From Neurospora tetraspora (taxonomy: Eukaryota; Ascomycota; Sordariomycetes; Sordariales; Sordariaceae): 64,000 nt of DNA. Below, in pieces: positions 1-10,958 of this stretch. The first letter of the stretch is position 1. Each line of letters begins with the position of its first letter. The notes below the pieces were generated by a model. That model was not told the DNA's origin. It saw only the letters and a program-made list of their open reading frames with translations, and did not search any database. The position numbers and the translations under genes were made by a program. Location: positions 372,001 through 436,000 of the forward strand of contig NW_026944389.1 of NCBI RefSeq assembly GCF_033439725.1, written 5' to 3'.

Positions 1-559
1 TTCTCTCTTGCATCGTAAACCGATCCCACAAAATTGACCCCCGAACTCAACCGCGAACCTACACCGCGACCGACTTCGACTGTTGACCAACCGATCTATC
101 TTCGCGCAACCCACCTACCTACAACTTAACAACCTCTCTTCAACTTGCGACCACCGCGCACAACATCACGCCGCTTCCGTCGACACCTACTACTCCTCCT
201 CGTCTACTGACCGAGCCACCTCGACAACTCCTACTCCTGCTCGGCTACTGACAGAGCCACCTCGACAACTCCTACTCCTGCTCGTCTACTGACGGCCCCG
301 CGCGCGTGCTCTGCTGAACAGCCAGCCACCGGCGCTTTCGACACTAGCGACGCAAGACTCAACCGTTACGGACCTGTCTCCCTCGAACTCACCGACCGAC
401 AGAACAGCAAACAATGTCACCGTCGCACATTCCCTCTATCCCCTTTCGCTTCCTGTCGCCGACAACCGACAGCCAAACCTCGACAACCCCCTCCATTCCC
501 TTTCAAGCTTCGCGTCCGATCTTCATAACTTCTTCCTCAGTACCCAATCCTTCGCCAAC
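1..559. other. Upstream region of LF1, no gene recognised
   Basis: This stretch is C/T-rich on the + strand, as fungal promoters and leaders often are. It includes a 41-bp tandem repeat, listed separately. Short open frames here have no family resemblance and no splice structure that fits. I see no clear TATA box. Confidence 0.5.
204..293. repeat. 41-bp tandem repeat, about 2.2 copies
   Basis: The unit begins with CTACTGACC and contains GAGCCACCTCGACAACTCC. Unit starts lie at 204, 245 and 286, an exact 41-bp period, with only a few differences between copies. It lies in the pyrimidine-rich leader region upstream of LF1. Confidence 0.85.
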
Positions 560-1679
560 ATGTCCGACAGCATTCTCAAGGGATTCGTCCCCGCGATGGA
601 GGCCGCAGTGCACCAACGCAACCCCCACCTGAAGGAGTGGTGGAGGATCATCCTATATATCCAAGAGCACATTGCACAGCCCGGCGACCGAGCCGTCTTA
701 TCGCTCGCCGTGATCAAGCGACAGAAGGGTCTCGCATGGGAAGACAGATATGACGAGTTTGCGAGACACGCCTACGAGTATCTCGAGTTCGGGTACCGGA
801 TGGGAGCGTCCGAACAGTTCATCAAGCGCATTGCCTGGACCAAGCCAAACATTCGCCACGATGCCTTCAAGGACATGAACAGCCACGAGCTGTCGCTTGC
901 CAGGAGACCCAAGAAGGGCGAGGACGAAGCCGACCAGGCCTACGATGCCCGCATGAAGACTGAAGGGGAGTTCTGGGTCCACCAGGAAGTTCTCTTCAGC
1001 CACACTTCGAAGAGAATGCCCATCGAGACATTGAGGGATATCCCATGCTACTCAGATGATGAGTGTCATTTCGTCAAGCTGATGGTGGAGGCAATTGTCG
1101 ACATGGATGGCGAGAAAGATGGTAACATTCACCAGATCGATGCAGTCAAGAAGGCATCAAAGGGTGTCATCCAGCACCTCGCCTGGGTCCTCATGGTGAG
1201 TCATGTCCCTCTAATTCAGCACTGACAAGGACCTAACTAACGAGATAAATAGCAAGAGGCCAAGCTCGCCCAGGCGGGCAGACCCGGAATTGCGCCTTTC
1301 TGTACCAGTTTCTATCTCCGGGAGTACGAGTCGTTCTGGGATCGTTGGGACGATATGACGGCACTCTTCAAAGTAGGTTGATGCCCGTGTACCTCTGTGA
1401 AACGCTTGGTTTTTCTAAAATCCTCGAACAGGTCTCGAAGGCGGCAGTTGCCAACCTTCTTATCACGCCGTATTTCAAGCGCTTCGCGTGCGATCCCCAT
1501 ACGGAGCTCCAGGCAAGTTAACCGCCTCTTTTCAGCGCACTTTCTTCAGACCGCTAACAGTTTCTTAGAGGAAGGAGGGCAACGCCCACAACAACGAGAC
1601 CAAGGCCATGAAGGCCAGAGATGGGCAGGCGGCGCTTGCTGCCCAGGCCTCTGGCTCGGGAGCTGCTAACCACCACTAG
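560..1679 (+). CDS. LF1: SKAAV-family long-form protein, tail-less
   Basis: Function is not known. Exons are 560-1195, 1253-1372, 1432-1512 and 1569-1679, giving about 315 residues. Family landmarks in order are NPHLKEWWRII (near residue 20), a middle block with AYEYLEFG and HELS, EFWVHQE, DIP..., VKLMVEAI, then exon 2 (40 codons, ending RWDDMTALFK) and exon 3 (27 codons, VSKAAVANLLITPYFKRF...). The 120-nt and 81-nt exons match LF2, LF3 and LF6 exactly. The intron found after EWW.I. in the other copies is missing here without any coding change. The third intron starts GCAAGT, a GC-AG intron. The protein stops 36 codons into the last exon, after RKEGNAHNNETK, so it lacks the acidic/Gln-rich tail and basic end of its relatives. 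Its TAG is followed by GGTGG, like the shared TAG of LF6. The start ATG is the first in frame. Confidence 0.75.
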
Positions 1680-2892
1680 GGTGGTCCTCCTGACCCGCCA
1701 CACTCATAGTAATGAGATTAGTGCCGACAGCCATCCGTTGATTGACTCTTCCAAGACAAGTGGAGGAGACATGACTCAGACGAGGAAGATGACGAAACAG
1801 GACTTCTTCAACAAATTCACCGAGAGGGAGGCAGGACTGGGAATGAAGAGGTCGGTGGTTGTCATTGTACGATTCATGTATAAGATTCGAAACACAGTCA
1901 AGGAACGATCAGGGTTATAGTCAAATCACTGTCTGTCGGGTATTAGAAGACCGTAGACAAAGAATCGAGGGCAATAGCATCATTTCATAGAAATCTCTTC
2001 ACTCAACAGCCGCACCTTGCTTGATCCTCTCATTCATTATGACACCAACATATGACAAATGATCACATTACCACACCCACCTTCATCGGTGTAAGCTAAG
2101 CCGTTCGAGCAAACAGCCAAGTTGAGGACTGCACGCGATGTTTGGCACGCTATTAAGAAGCCTGTCAGCAAGTCTTCCGCGAAATTCCCTACCCGAAGCA
2201 CCCGATGAAGAGTTCAGTTCGAGATAAGCTCAGAGTAGGATGGACACTTGACAGTGCCCATGGATCTGTCTGGTAAGGTACCTGAGCACCTGGTCCATCT
2301 GACCTTGAACTGTACGATTCCCTAACCTCTCGGTCGAGGCTTCCATTTTTCTTCTCTACCTACGTCTTTCGAAACCAAGATCCTCTCAGCTCGACCCAAT
2401 TACCTCGACCGCCGACCCCGCCCCACACTACGACCTACTTTACCTCTATCGATCTATAACCCGACTCTCCGCACGACCTCACCCGCACAAAATATCTCTT
2501 CTCACCGCACCATTGCGTACCGTACCTCTAACGAGCGCAAGCTGCTTTCGACGACTACCCGCCGACAGCTCGTCATCTTCAATCGACTACCGCGACACTC
2601 TCCTATATGCAATCCACCGCCTCAAAATTCCAGGACCGGATCAACAAGCCCAAAAAAGACCGGCCTCGGTGCCTCTGCTCTCGGCGTTCTATTAGAACAA
2701 CAATACCTGAGCGATTCACGCTGCTGTCGCGACTGACGAGAAATATTCGAGCGCGCCCGACATTAGCAACATTGTCATCCAGTCCCGCATTTGATCCTGT
2801 CAAGTTTCTATTGGAGTCCCAGTCCATTCTCACGATCTGTTCGGGCGTCCATATATACACGTCTTCTACATCTCAGTAATACTGCATTTACC
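1680..2892. other. Intergenic LF1-LF2; promoter region of LF2
   Basis: No gene is supported. About 2330-2890 is pyrimidine-rich. A TATATA string lies near 2850, roughly 40 bp before the LF2 start codon, too close to be a convincing TATA box. Just after LF1, at about 1750-1860, a short acidic stretch (SDEEDDETG in one frame) might be a decayed relic of the tail other copies have. Confidence 0.4.
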
Positions 2893-4938
2893 ATGTATTC
2901 GCAAGCGCCTTTGCAGTCATTCATTACCCTACTCCGAAATGCCCATACGGCACGGCACTTTGACCTACTTGAGCAATGGTGGAAGGTTATCCGTAGGTTA
3001 CCTACTCCAGACATCACTATCCCAATCGGGCATCCATCCCTCTTCAAGCGATGGACCGCTAACCTATTGTCTGAGACAGTGGCCATCCAGGGCAACCTCG
3101 TTAACCCCCAAGGGCAAGTCGTGGCCCTCCACGAGCTGAAAAATTGGGATGATGGCTTGGACGACTTCGCCATGAGAGCATACGACTGGCTTCACTTCCT
3201 CATGGAATGTGGTTCCAGCGAGTCGGGTTTAAGAAGCATCGCTTTCACCCGGCCGTACATGGAGAGGGCCACCAGGGACTTGGCCAGTCACGAGGTCTCC
3301 CAGAACATAAGGACAACACGCAACGAGAACGAAGTAATCGAGCGAGAGTATAAAGGCCTCATCACATCCGTGGCCGACTTCTGGGTCCAGGACTCTCTGG
3401 CCCGTGCCATGACCAATCACGCCACCACCGAGGAGGAAACCAGGGACATCCGACGCCTACCTCGGGACCAAGTTGAAATGGTCAGGAAAATGGTCGAGGC
3501 GCTCAAGAACATGGCGGAAAAGCGGGATGGAAAAGACTACCAAATCAACCAGTTGAGAATATCGTCACACCACGTGTTCGAAAACATTGCGTGGCAACTG
3601 TGGGTAAGTTACCACTTCGTCAAAACCCTGTTTGATAGCATAGAGGTAGCTAACCATGAGACCTGTTCCTAGGTCGACGCTGGGAAAGCCCAAGCGGGAT
3701 GCCCTGATATTCCTCCATGGTGCACGAGCTTTTACAGGAAAGAATATGGATCCTTGGAAGCCCGTTGGACCGACATGCTCAAGCTTATGAAGGTGAGTCA
3801 ACGTCCCCAGTTTCACTGTCTGGTGGGTCTTCGGTTTGCTAACTCCCGTTGCTCATCAGCGCTCCAAGGGTGCGGCAGCCAACATGCTAGTTGCTCCGTA
3901 CGTCAAGCGGTTTGCGAATGATCCAAATGGAGAACTTCAGGTCAGTCAAACGACGGACCTTTTGGCCCTCTTTGCAGCTTACTGACCGTGATATAGACCA
4001 AGAAGACCAATGCGAACAACAACGGAAGGAGGGGCCAAAAACAGGGCAACGGAGATTCTGAACAGAATGAGGGGGAAACCGATGCCGCTCAGCACGGGGC
4101 CGCCGCACCTGAAGCCAGCGAGCATGAAGCCATTGAGGCTCCGGATGTCCAAGCTGTTCAGGAAGCCCAGGATGCTCAACATGCGAGTGACGACCACAAT
4201 GGACCGGCTGCGGCCGCAGAGACGGAGAATCAAGCCGCCCAAGACCCCCCTGTCCAGCCCGAATATCCCAACGTTCAACCGGCACCCGCCGCACCTAATG
4301 TCGCTCCCGTTTCCGGACAAAACGTTATCCCAAATATGGCCGCCGCGATCCTCATGCCGAACATGGCAGATGGAGTTAGTCCTCAGTATCCGACGCCGAC
4401 CGCTTCCGCCCATGTTAGTCCTGCTCCCTAGAATGGACAGGACAACCACGTGGAAGAGGCGGAGCTTGGAGACCCTGTCCAGGGCATGCTCAACCATGTT
4501 GGGTTCGACAATAATTCTGCTGTATATCAGGTCATCGGCGGCCAGGTCAATATCGCCGCTCAAGAGGTCATGGCCCACGGCATACAGAACGACAATTTCA
4601 ATGTACATGAGCAACTTCAGGACAATTTCGACATCGCGGACCTTGACGACATCGATCTTGCCAATTACGACATGACCGGCATCATGGACGAGGCACAGAT
4701 CGACCAAGCTATTGCGGACTACATTGCCCAACAGAACTCTGGGGTTGTGAGCGACGACGACATTCAAATCTACCAGGCCGCAAACAATCAGCCCAACAAC
4801 GATGGCGAAGAGGACGGTGGACGGGGTGGTGGGTCCGCCACTTACCCCGCCGATTCAACCACTGAAGGAAAGCGAAAGCGGACTGGATCTGGCGGTGAGG
4901 GTGGATGGCGTCCAGCGCAGCGCGCCCGGCTCAACTAA
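2893..4938 (+). CDS. LF2: SKAAV-family long-form protein with tail
   Basis: Function is unknown. Exons are 2893-2992, 3080-3603, 3673-3792, 3860-3940, 3997-4374 and 4432-4938, about 569 residues. The start ATG (TTACCATGT) gives an N-terminus parallel to the other copies, ending exon 1 at EQWWKVI with a phase-1 donor GTAGGT. Exon 2 carries GNLVNPQGQVV, AYDWLHFL, LASHEVS, TSVADFWVQ, DIRRLP and MVEALKNM. Exons 3 and 4 are the conserved 40- and 27-codon exons (FYRKEYGSLEARW; RSKGAAANMLVAPYVKRF). The tail is Asn/Gln/Ala-rich, then acidic. It ends GKRKR...RPAQRARLN, a likely nuclear localisation signal. An in-frame TAG at 4429-4431 would end the protein early. I place it as the acceptor of a 57-bp phase-0 intron with donor GTTAGT at 4375. 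Without that splice the protein ends after 144 tail codons. Confidence 0.72.
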
Positions 4939-6379
4939 ACGACCGTTACACGCTCCACGTGGAGGATATCAGTGGATCGGTGCGGTGGAAATGTGTCGCG
5001 GTTGGTTTCAACGCCCTGCTACTCGGTGAACCGCCAGAGAGTTTGCAATATCCGAGACTACAGCAGAAAGACGTTACCATCGCTGGAACGGAGATACTGC
5101 ACATCAGCGCCATCAGAAGCCGTCTTCTGCATGGAAGGCAGCGAACCACTCGGTGTTCAGGAGATATGAAGGAGGAGAAGAACAAGGAAGTGACCGCGGC
5201 ACAAGTGTCCCCAGAGTCAGGTACTCAAGCAGAACTCCGCTAAGTGACCTGAGTGAGTATTCTGGTACGACTCTCGGCTCGAACTTTTGGCCCAGTTGAA
5301 AGATAACAGAGGCTCAGATGAGGCGAGACCACGTCCACTCGTCTTTGAGTAATCACTCCATCTATAATGTCTCAGTCAAGCTCTCGGAGCAGCACATCCA
5401 ACTCGTTGAGTCTTGCTGAGCTGAAAAAGGCTGAGGGTACAAGACGGAAGCCGGCTGCTCCAAGCTTCTACAAGTGGTGGAAAGAATGGAAGCCGAGGAA
5501 TGGAAAGTTGAATTAGCTGGGGTGTGGAATAATGGCATTGTTTGATCCATGCACCGAGGGAACTATGGTCGTTCAAAGAGGTCGGCAGCAGGGAAGGCGT
5601 ACAGTCTTTGTCACTGCACCACGGGAGTCAAAGGGTACCTCTAGATTACAAAGATATCGTTCAAAGTAGACAACAAGGACTTTGTCCATACTCGTTTATA
5701 TGCCGCAGGGGCAGACATAGCTTGCGGGTGTGATTGTCATGGTTATATGTCATCATGGAAAGTGATATGTTTACTCCTCGTGACTCTTCATGTGACCAAC
5801 GTTTCCAGTCACCGAATCCAATGACTACTTTACTGAGTGGCCTGCTATGAGTAGGTTAGTGCTATGACTGAGTGTTGGGCTCAAAAGCAAGCTACCAGTC
5901 GCTCAAACATTCATGACTCTAGCATGAGCGCAACGTGTGATTAGAGCCATATCTCCAGCCATGATTCACGATCTATAAAAGGCAGTCTTGCGCAATTCGA
6001 AGCGGTACCTTCTTGGCCAATCGAGCCCAGAGGAGCTATCATCATGAATCTCACTTCATCTCTCTATATACCTACCTACCTTACCGTATGTAGATCCAAA
6101 ACAGTACGAACGTCAAGCACTTCCGCGACTTCTACCATTTGGTACCTCAGCCGCTCAGCGGAAGAAATTCCTCAACAGACGCTGTCGATCACTCACCCTG
6201 ATACCAAGAAGGGGTCCACCAGTGCGCCCCTAGAATACCAGCTTCTACTGGAGAAAGTATCCCACCTCCGTGGACCGCTAAAGCAACCCAGTGCCGGGTA
6301 CCTACCGTATCCTTCTTTAATGCGGATGCCTGATGACGAAGAAGACCAGGAACAGACTGGGCCGCTGGTGTCTCTGGGC
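4939..6379. other. Intergenic after LF2, no gene recognised
   Basis: Several short open frames occur, but none shows family similarity or a consistent intron pattern. A TATAAAAGG string lies near 5976, upstream of the pseudogene fragment at 6.4 kb, and may be the relic of that copy's promoter. Confidence 0.4.
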
Positions 6380-6766
6380 CCACTACGGGATCATGTGCGA
6401 TTACACCAAGAAGCGAGTTAGCCAGAGTGCCAGACTACCTCTGGACATCCCAATTTTCCCAGAAGATGAGGCCGGATATGTCAAGGAGATGGTCGAGGCG
6501 ATGAAGGTCACCACCCTGAGAATGCATGTCAGTGCGAGTCCGCTGCCCAGCATGATGACCCGAGACTCAAGTCGCATTGGGAGATCATAGGTGCGCTGGC
6601 TTGTCCGCGACTATTCGCCTACACTACGTTCGAGAATGCCTACGACTGGCTGGCTCTCCACGTCAAATGTCGGACAGCAGAAGTAGCATCAAGGACGACC
6701 GGGCAAACCAGGCCCGGCTTGAAGCAGGCCCTGATGGCTGGTTTGGCAGCACACGAGAAGAGTAAT
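6380..6766 (+). pseudogene. Scrambled fragments of a long-form SKAAV gene
   Basis: Two pieces of long-form coding sequence lie in the wrong order. About 6395-6525 reads YTKKRVS...LDIPIFPEDEAG followed by YVKEMVEAM, the later part of exon 2 (compare LF1 DIPCYSDDECHFVKLMVEAI). About 6540-6766 reads DPRLKSHWEII, the end of exon 1, then ENAYDWLALHVKCRT and GQTRPGLKQALMAGLAAHEK, the early part of exon 2 (compare LF3 IGHTRPGLKKALLDGLAPHEK). Exons 3 and 4 and the tail are absent. No complete reading frame remains, so this is a rearranged remnant of a further family member. Confidence 0.7.
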
Positions 6767-8197
6767 AATCGGAGGATTATACGAGATGATCTATTGTATC
6801 CAGATGTCTCACTCACATGATAATAAGTCGATATTTACTAATAGTCAACCTGTGTTTGATGTACGCATGGAAGAGCACCTTTGATGACTTCTCGAATCCG
6901 TTTGCCCTTTTTGCCCTGGGGCTTGTTTTGATTGTCGTTGATGTTGAGTTCGCCAAGGTTCTCCTTTATCCGAAAGGGTTAGGGATAGGATGAGCCAAAC
7001 ATGCAATCGGCGGTGGGAGTTGATCCTATACCGTATAATCTCGGGAAATCCGGATTTGGAGATTGGAGAAATCTTCCTCTTCTGGCCACATACAGCGCCC
7101 AGTACTGCAATGTGCAAGTCCGAGCCTATACATTAAGACGCACGCAAGATAGTAGTGGACAATATTATAGAAGTTTTCACTAAGTGGGCGGGCATATATG
7201 CTGGTGTATGCCGCACACTGTACTCTGTTGCTGGGCATATGTCTGTCCAAATAAGGGAATTTTCTCCAATCTCCAAATCCGGATTTCCCAAGATTATACG
7301 GTAGTAACCTGGCGGCGTTGTGGTTCAGGGCTTTTAATCAGTGAGCCGATGGATTTTGCAGTGCTCTTGTTTGTTTTATCCCTTGGAGGCAGCGACTGCA
7401 GGCGCGGGGCGAGGGGGTTCAGCCAAAACAACAGGGGCTGCATGACGCACTTGCCAGGTGGTGCCCCTGCTGCAGGTGCTCGAAATCACCTCCAGGCCCT
7501 CCTTTTCTCCACTCCCACATTTCTCAAAACCCCTCCTCCTCTTTGATCTCCAATCCGATTTTCTTTCCCCTCCGGAGAAGAGTGTTTGATCGCCAACCAC
7601 CGTCAACACGCTTGCTGTTTCCCCGTTCTTGACAGTTGACATCAACAACTCTCACCGCACTTTGTTCCGTACTTGCGGTGTTCGTCAATCGAACTTCCGC
7701 ACTTCGCGGTCGCGGTCACCTCGGCCTCATCAGCGACCCCGCGACCGACTTTGGTAGGCCAACCCCTCAACCATCCCCTTGGTCTTACAGGAACAAAAGT
7801 CATGATCAACAGCACTTCAGGCCGAAGCCAAGTGTCTTCTAATATGGCCTGAGGGACGGAGAGCTGGCAAAGGCCAAACACCGCGCCCGCTTCCTATCGC
7901 TCAGTTTCAACTCACCCTTCATTCATGATCGCACCTCACGACAACATCAAGAACCTTGTTGTTCAGCATCACATAGAGAGCAAGTGCTCTTATGCAATCC
8001 ATATCCAATATCATCCTATCTGCCCGTTCGCTTCATCTGTTCCAACCATCTTATCTGCTCAATGTCCTCAGGTTCTCGTGATATGTACAAGCGTATATAG
8101 ATACATCCGCTAACCTTTGAGCAGGTGCGATCGGAGTGTATACCCTCACAAACGCCTCCACTGCTTCTTTATAGAATCTCAGCATCATTTCGCCACG
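6767..8197. other. Intergenic before LF3, holding a MITE
   Basis: The MITE at 7031-7301 is listed separately. The rest, including 7302-8197, is non-coding as far as I can see and turns pyrimidine-rich near 7490-7620, as upstream regions of this family do. It should contain the LF3 promoter and leader. I cannot point to a specific core element. Confidence 0.4.
7031..7301. mobile_element. MITE-like element with about 41-bp terminal inverted repeats
   Basis: The left end (7031-7071, starting CCGTATAATCTCGGGAAATC) and the right end (7261-7301, reverse complement starting CCGTATAATCTTGGGAAATC) are inverted copies with one C/T mismatch. Both ends are flanked by TA (7029-7030 and 7302-7303), the target duplication expected of Tc1/mariner-type (including Fot1/Pogo-like) elements. 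The 271-bp element has no transposase frame, so it would be a non-autonomous passenger. TIRs this long relative to its size could let the transcript fold back on itself. Confidence 0.85.
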
Positions 8198-9499
8198 ATG
8201 ACGGATTTCAACTCCATCAACATCGAAGCCGTTTACGGCTTTGTTGACCGTCTTGAGACTGCCTCACATGAGGAGAATCCGGATCTCAAGACCTGGTGGA
8301 AGCTCATTCGTAAGTTAACATCTCCTGCCCACACAATCAGATAGCCACGATATGACTAACGACCATCTAGTCTTCTTGCAGAACGGCCTCTGCGACCCGA
8401 CCACCAAGGCAGTTCGGCCTTTTTCATTCTTTACTATCCCGCCAGCCTATCAAGAATTCGGCAAGTTCGCTTACGACTGGCTATTATTCCACCACAGAGG
8501 TCGAACAACAGAGTTTGCTTTGGGGGAAATTGGGCACACGAGACCTGGCTTGAAGAAGGCACTTCTGGACGGCCTGGCCCCCCACGAAAAGGACCAGAGG
8601 CGCAGAAGGAAGCGCGGCTCGCCTCCAAAGAGCCGAGTTCTCCCTGGCTACTCGACCTCGTTGGCCGAGTTCTATGCTACGGAGGGTGCTTTAAAGACCC
8701 TCCTACACAAGACTGTGTCTCCGGCAAGCACGGCCGATATTCCGCGCACTCGGCGCCAACAATTGAGATATGTCAAGAAGATGGCTAAGGCTCTTGAGAA
8801 CACCATTGGGATCGTCGACAATGACTCCCAGCAAGTGGCGGCAATCAAGAGAAGTTCGAGAGAAGTGTTCGAAGATGTTTCCTGGCGCCTATACGTGAGT
8901 GCAAACAGAATTCAGCCACACTCTTTGCGACATCTGACACTTGCTAACTCTGTCAAACTGTAGGACACCGCCGTCAAGATGCAGGAAGGCAAGCCTGCCG
9001 TGCTTTCGTGGTCGACAGGGTTCTACTGGCGGGAGTATGCCACCTTCAAGGAGAGGTGGAATGACATGGTACAGTTCATCAGCGTATGTCGTACCATCCA
9101 GTTACCAAGTCTTTTCGCGAAATGGCATGTCTCCTAACATCTGTTTGAATCAGAAATCTAAAGCTGCGGTGGCCAATCTCCTGCTCACACCCCATTGGAA
9201 TCGCTTTGCAGGCGATCCTGATAGTGAACTAAAAGTAAGTTTACGATCCTTTTCATGGCTGTGGTGTCGACGGGTCTAACAACACTATTCTAGAGGAAGA
9301 ATATCAACAAGAAAGGCAACAACAAAAAAAAGACCGAAAAGACATCAATGAAGCAGAGGTTAGGGGAGGCAACAGGAGACGGAGCTGTTGCTGCCGGCCC
9401 TGCTTCTGCTCCAGATGAGAACCATACCGCCGAAGAGGATATCGACGAGGATACCGACAACGACGATGGCGACACGGACGGCGGTGACACCGACAGTAC

Positions 9500-9532
<33 letters not shown>

Positions 9533-9827
9533 TGACACAGATGACAGCGACGATAGTGAGACGGATGATAGCGACGACGAAGGCCATGACTCTGAGGATG
9601 ACACAGCCTTTGTACCCGATGAAGACAGCGACGAGGGTAATTCCGAGGATCAAGCAGACGAAGATAGCAACACGGACGATAGTGATCTCGAGGACGAAGA
9701 GGGGGGCAACCTCTCAACCCCTAACGTCACCCCAGTCCGTCCATCTCGCAAACGTCCCCCAGTTGTGCCTGGGGTCTCGTTACCTTTGACTCCACAACCC
9801 ATTCCAGCCGCCGGTCCTGCTTCGTAG
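8198..9827 (+). CDS. LF3: SKAAV-family long-form protein with Asp/Ser tail
   Basis: Function is unknown. Exons are 8198-8309, 8371-8894, 8964-9083, 9154-9234 and 9294-9827, giving 456 residues to the TAG. All four family introns are present with clear donors (GTAAGT, GTGAGT, GTATGT, GTAAGT) and YAG acceptors. Landmarks are NPDLKTWWKLI at the end of exon 1, then FLQNGLCDPTTKAVRPF, AYDWLLFHHR, EIGHTRPGLKKAL, STSLAEFYATEGAL, TADIP and VKKMAKALENTIGIVDN in exon 2. Exon 3 ends RWNDMVQFIS, and exon 4 is KSKAAVANLLLTPHWNRF... The tail opens with a Lys/Asn-rich block and then a long run of Asp/Ser/Thr (about 9420-9690), strongly acidic. The TAG at 9825-9827 follows GPAS and is the family-shared TAG. 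Downstream tail sequence continues in frame but is decayed (next entry), so this copy may make only the short form. Confidence 0.78.
9477..9600 (+). repeat. Coding Asp/Ser microsatellite in the LF3 tail
   Basis: Units related to GACAGCGAC (Asp-Ser-Asp) repeat over about 120 bp, with GATGAC and ACGGAC variants. The product is a polyacidic DSDD run. Repeats like this also open long frames on the other strand, which I regard as shadows. No other long-form tail here has the same repeat, so it arose or expanded in this copy. Confidence 0.8.
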
Positions 9828-10958
9828 GGCGAAGCGAACAGCGGCAGTTTGGACACAGTCCAAGGTAACGGGCAAACTCACAACCAGACAATGGCAGTTG
9901 ATGGAGGAAGAAACAACTCTCAGAATATGTCCGGCCAGCCAGTTCAGCGCTCTCTGATGCCCACGAGATCGCAAATTCCGCTGCTGGCTCGACACAGGGC
10001 TGCCCGTCAAGGTGTTGTAATTTCCACACAAGCCAGGAACAACATAGAGGTGTCTCTAGCGTTACGCCAGTAGTCGACCAAAGAGGGAATCTCGCTTCGA
10101 AGCCAACGAACAGCATTCGCCCCGCGTTACCTACGAAAGACTTACGCCAACCCACCAACAGCCATACGAATCACCTCCCTCGGCAAGCCGCCAATGCCAT
10201 GACTGGGCATATCTCGAGAAACTGCCGAGGAGCAATTTGGGAACAGCCAATGCACATGGAAGCCGTTAGCCAATCAGTTAATCTCAATCATACGGCAAGT
10301 GGCAGTCTTCATGGCAGTATGAGCCATACCAGAAACCATGGCCCTGTGGAAAATTCTGCTTTGGGACGGCATAACTGGGTGCAAGGGGCTTCAGGCGTTC
10401 GTAACTTCGGGGTTCACGATAACAACGGCCAGATTGTGGGTAATTGGCTAGAGGAAGTAGAGCACCAGGCCTTTGCTAACCCGGCAGCCACTTACCCGGT
10501 TGGTAACAATAGTCGCGTGGACAATGAACTGGCCAACAATGCCGTTCTGGACAGCACTTTCTCAACAATGGACCAGCTTCTCAGTGGAACTCGGCCGCCA
10601 ACGACCCCTTGACTCCCAATTACCCAGCTCCTTTTGCAAGTCCAATGGCCAACAATCCGAGTACGAACCAAGCCGCGCTATACCCGGTTTCTGATGGCTT
10701 TATCCACAACAATGGGTCACCGAATGTTGTCCAAGGTTATTAGCTCAGTACCTCGTCCCCGAGGCAGTCAATGAGCATCCGGAGGCGAGCAACCAACTCA
10801 ACGACCTACTGTCCAACGATCAATCTAAGCAGGTTGCGAACACCTTGGGCGACGCCACCTACGACACTACAGGTCCCAATGCCCCCTCTAGCAGTAGCAA
10901 GCGCAACAGAGATTATGAACTCGGATACTCCCATCCCCAGCGTCGCCGTCACCACTGA
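9828..10958 (+). pseudogene. Decayed second half of the LF3 tail
   Basis: After the shared TAG the frame stays open to a TAG at 10071. It then shifts (frame used 10199-10612), shifts again, and ends at TGA 10956-10958 with SSSSKRNRD followed by YELGYSHPQRRRHH. That ending has the same layout as the KRKR...QRARLD ends of LF2 and LF5, so this is the homologous C-terminal tail. At least one nonsense codon and two frame changes show it is no longer one coding unit. If the TAG is normally an acceptor, LF3 would still end soon after, at 10071-10073. Confidence 0.65.

Noticed and set aside
9290-9717. Long minus-strand frames rich in Ser, Arg/Cys or Val opposite the LF3 tail
   Set aside because: They are antisense shadows of the Asp/Ser microsatellite, which opens several frames at once. 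The + strand frame continues a spliced, family-conserved protein.
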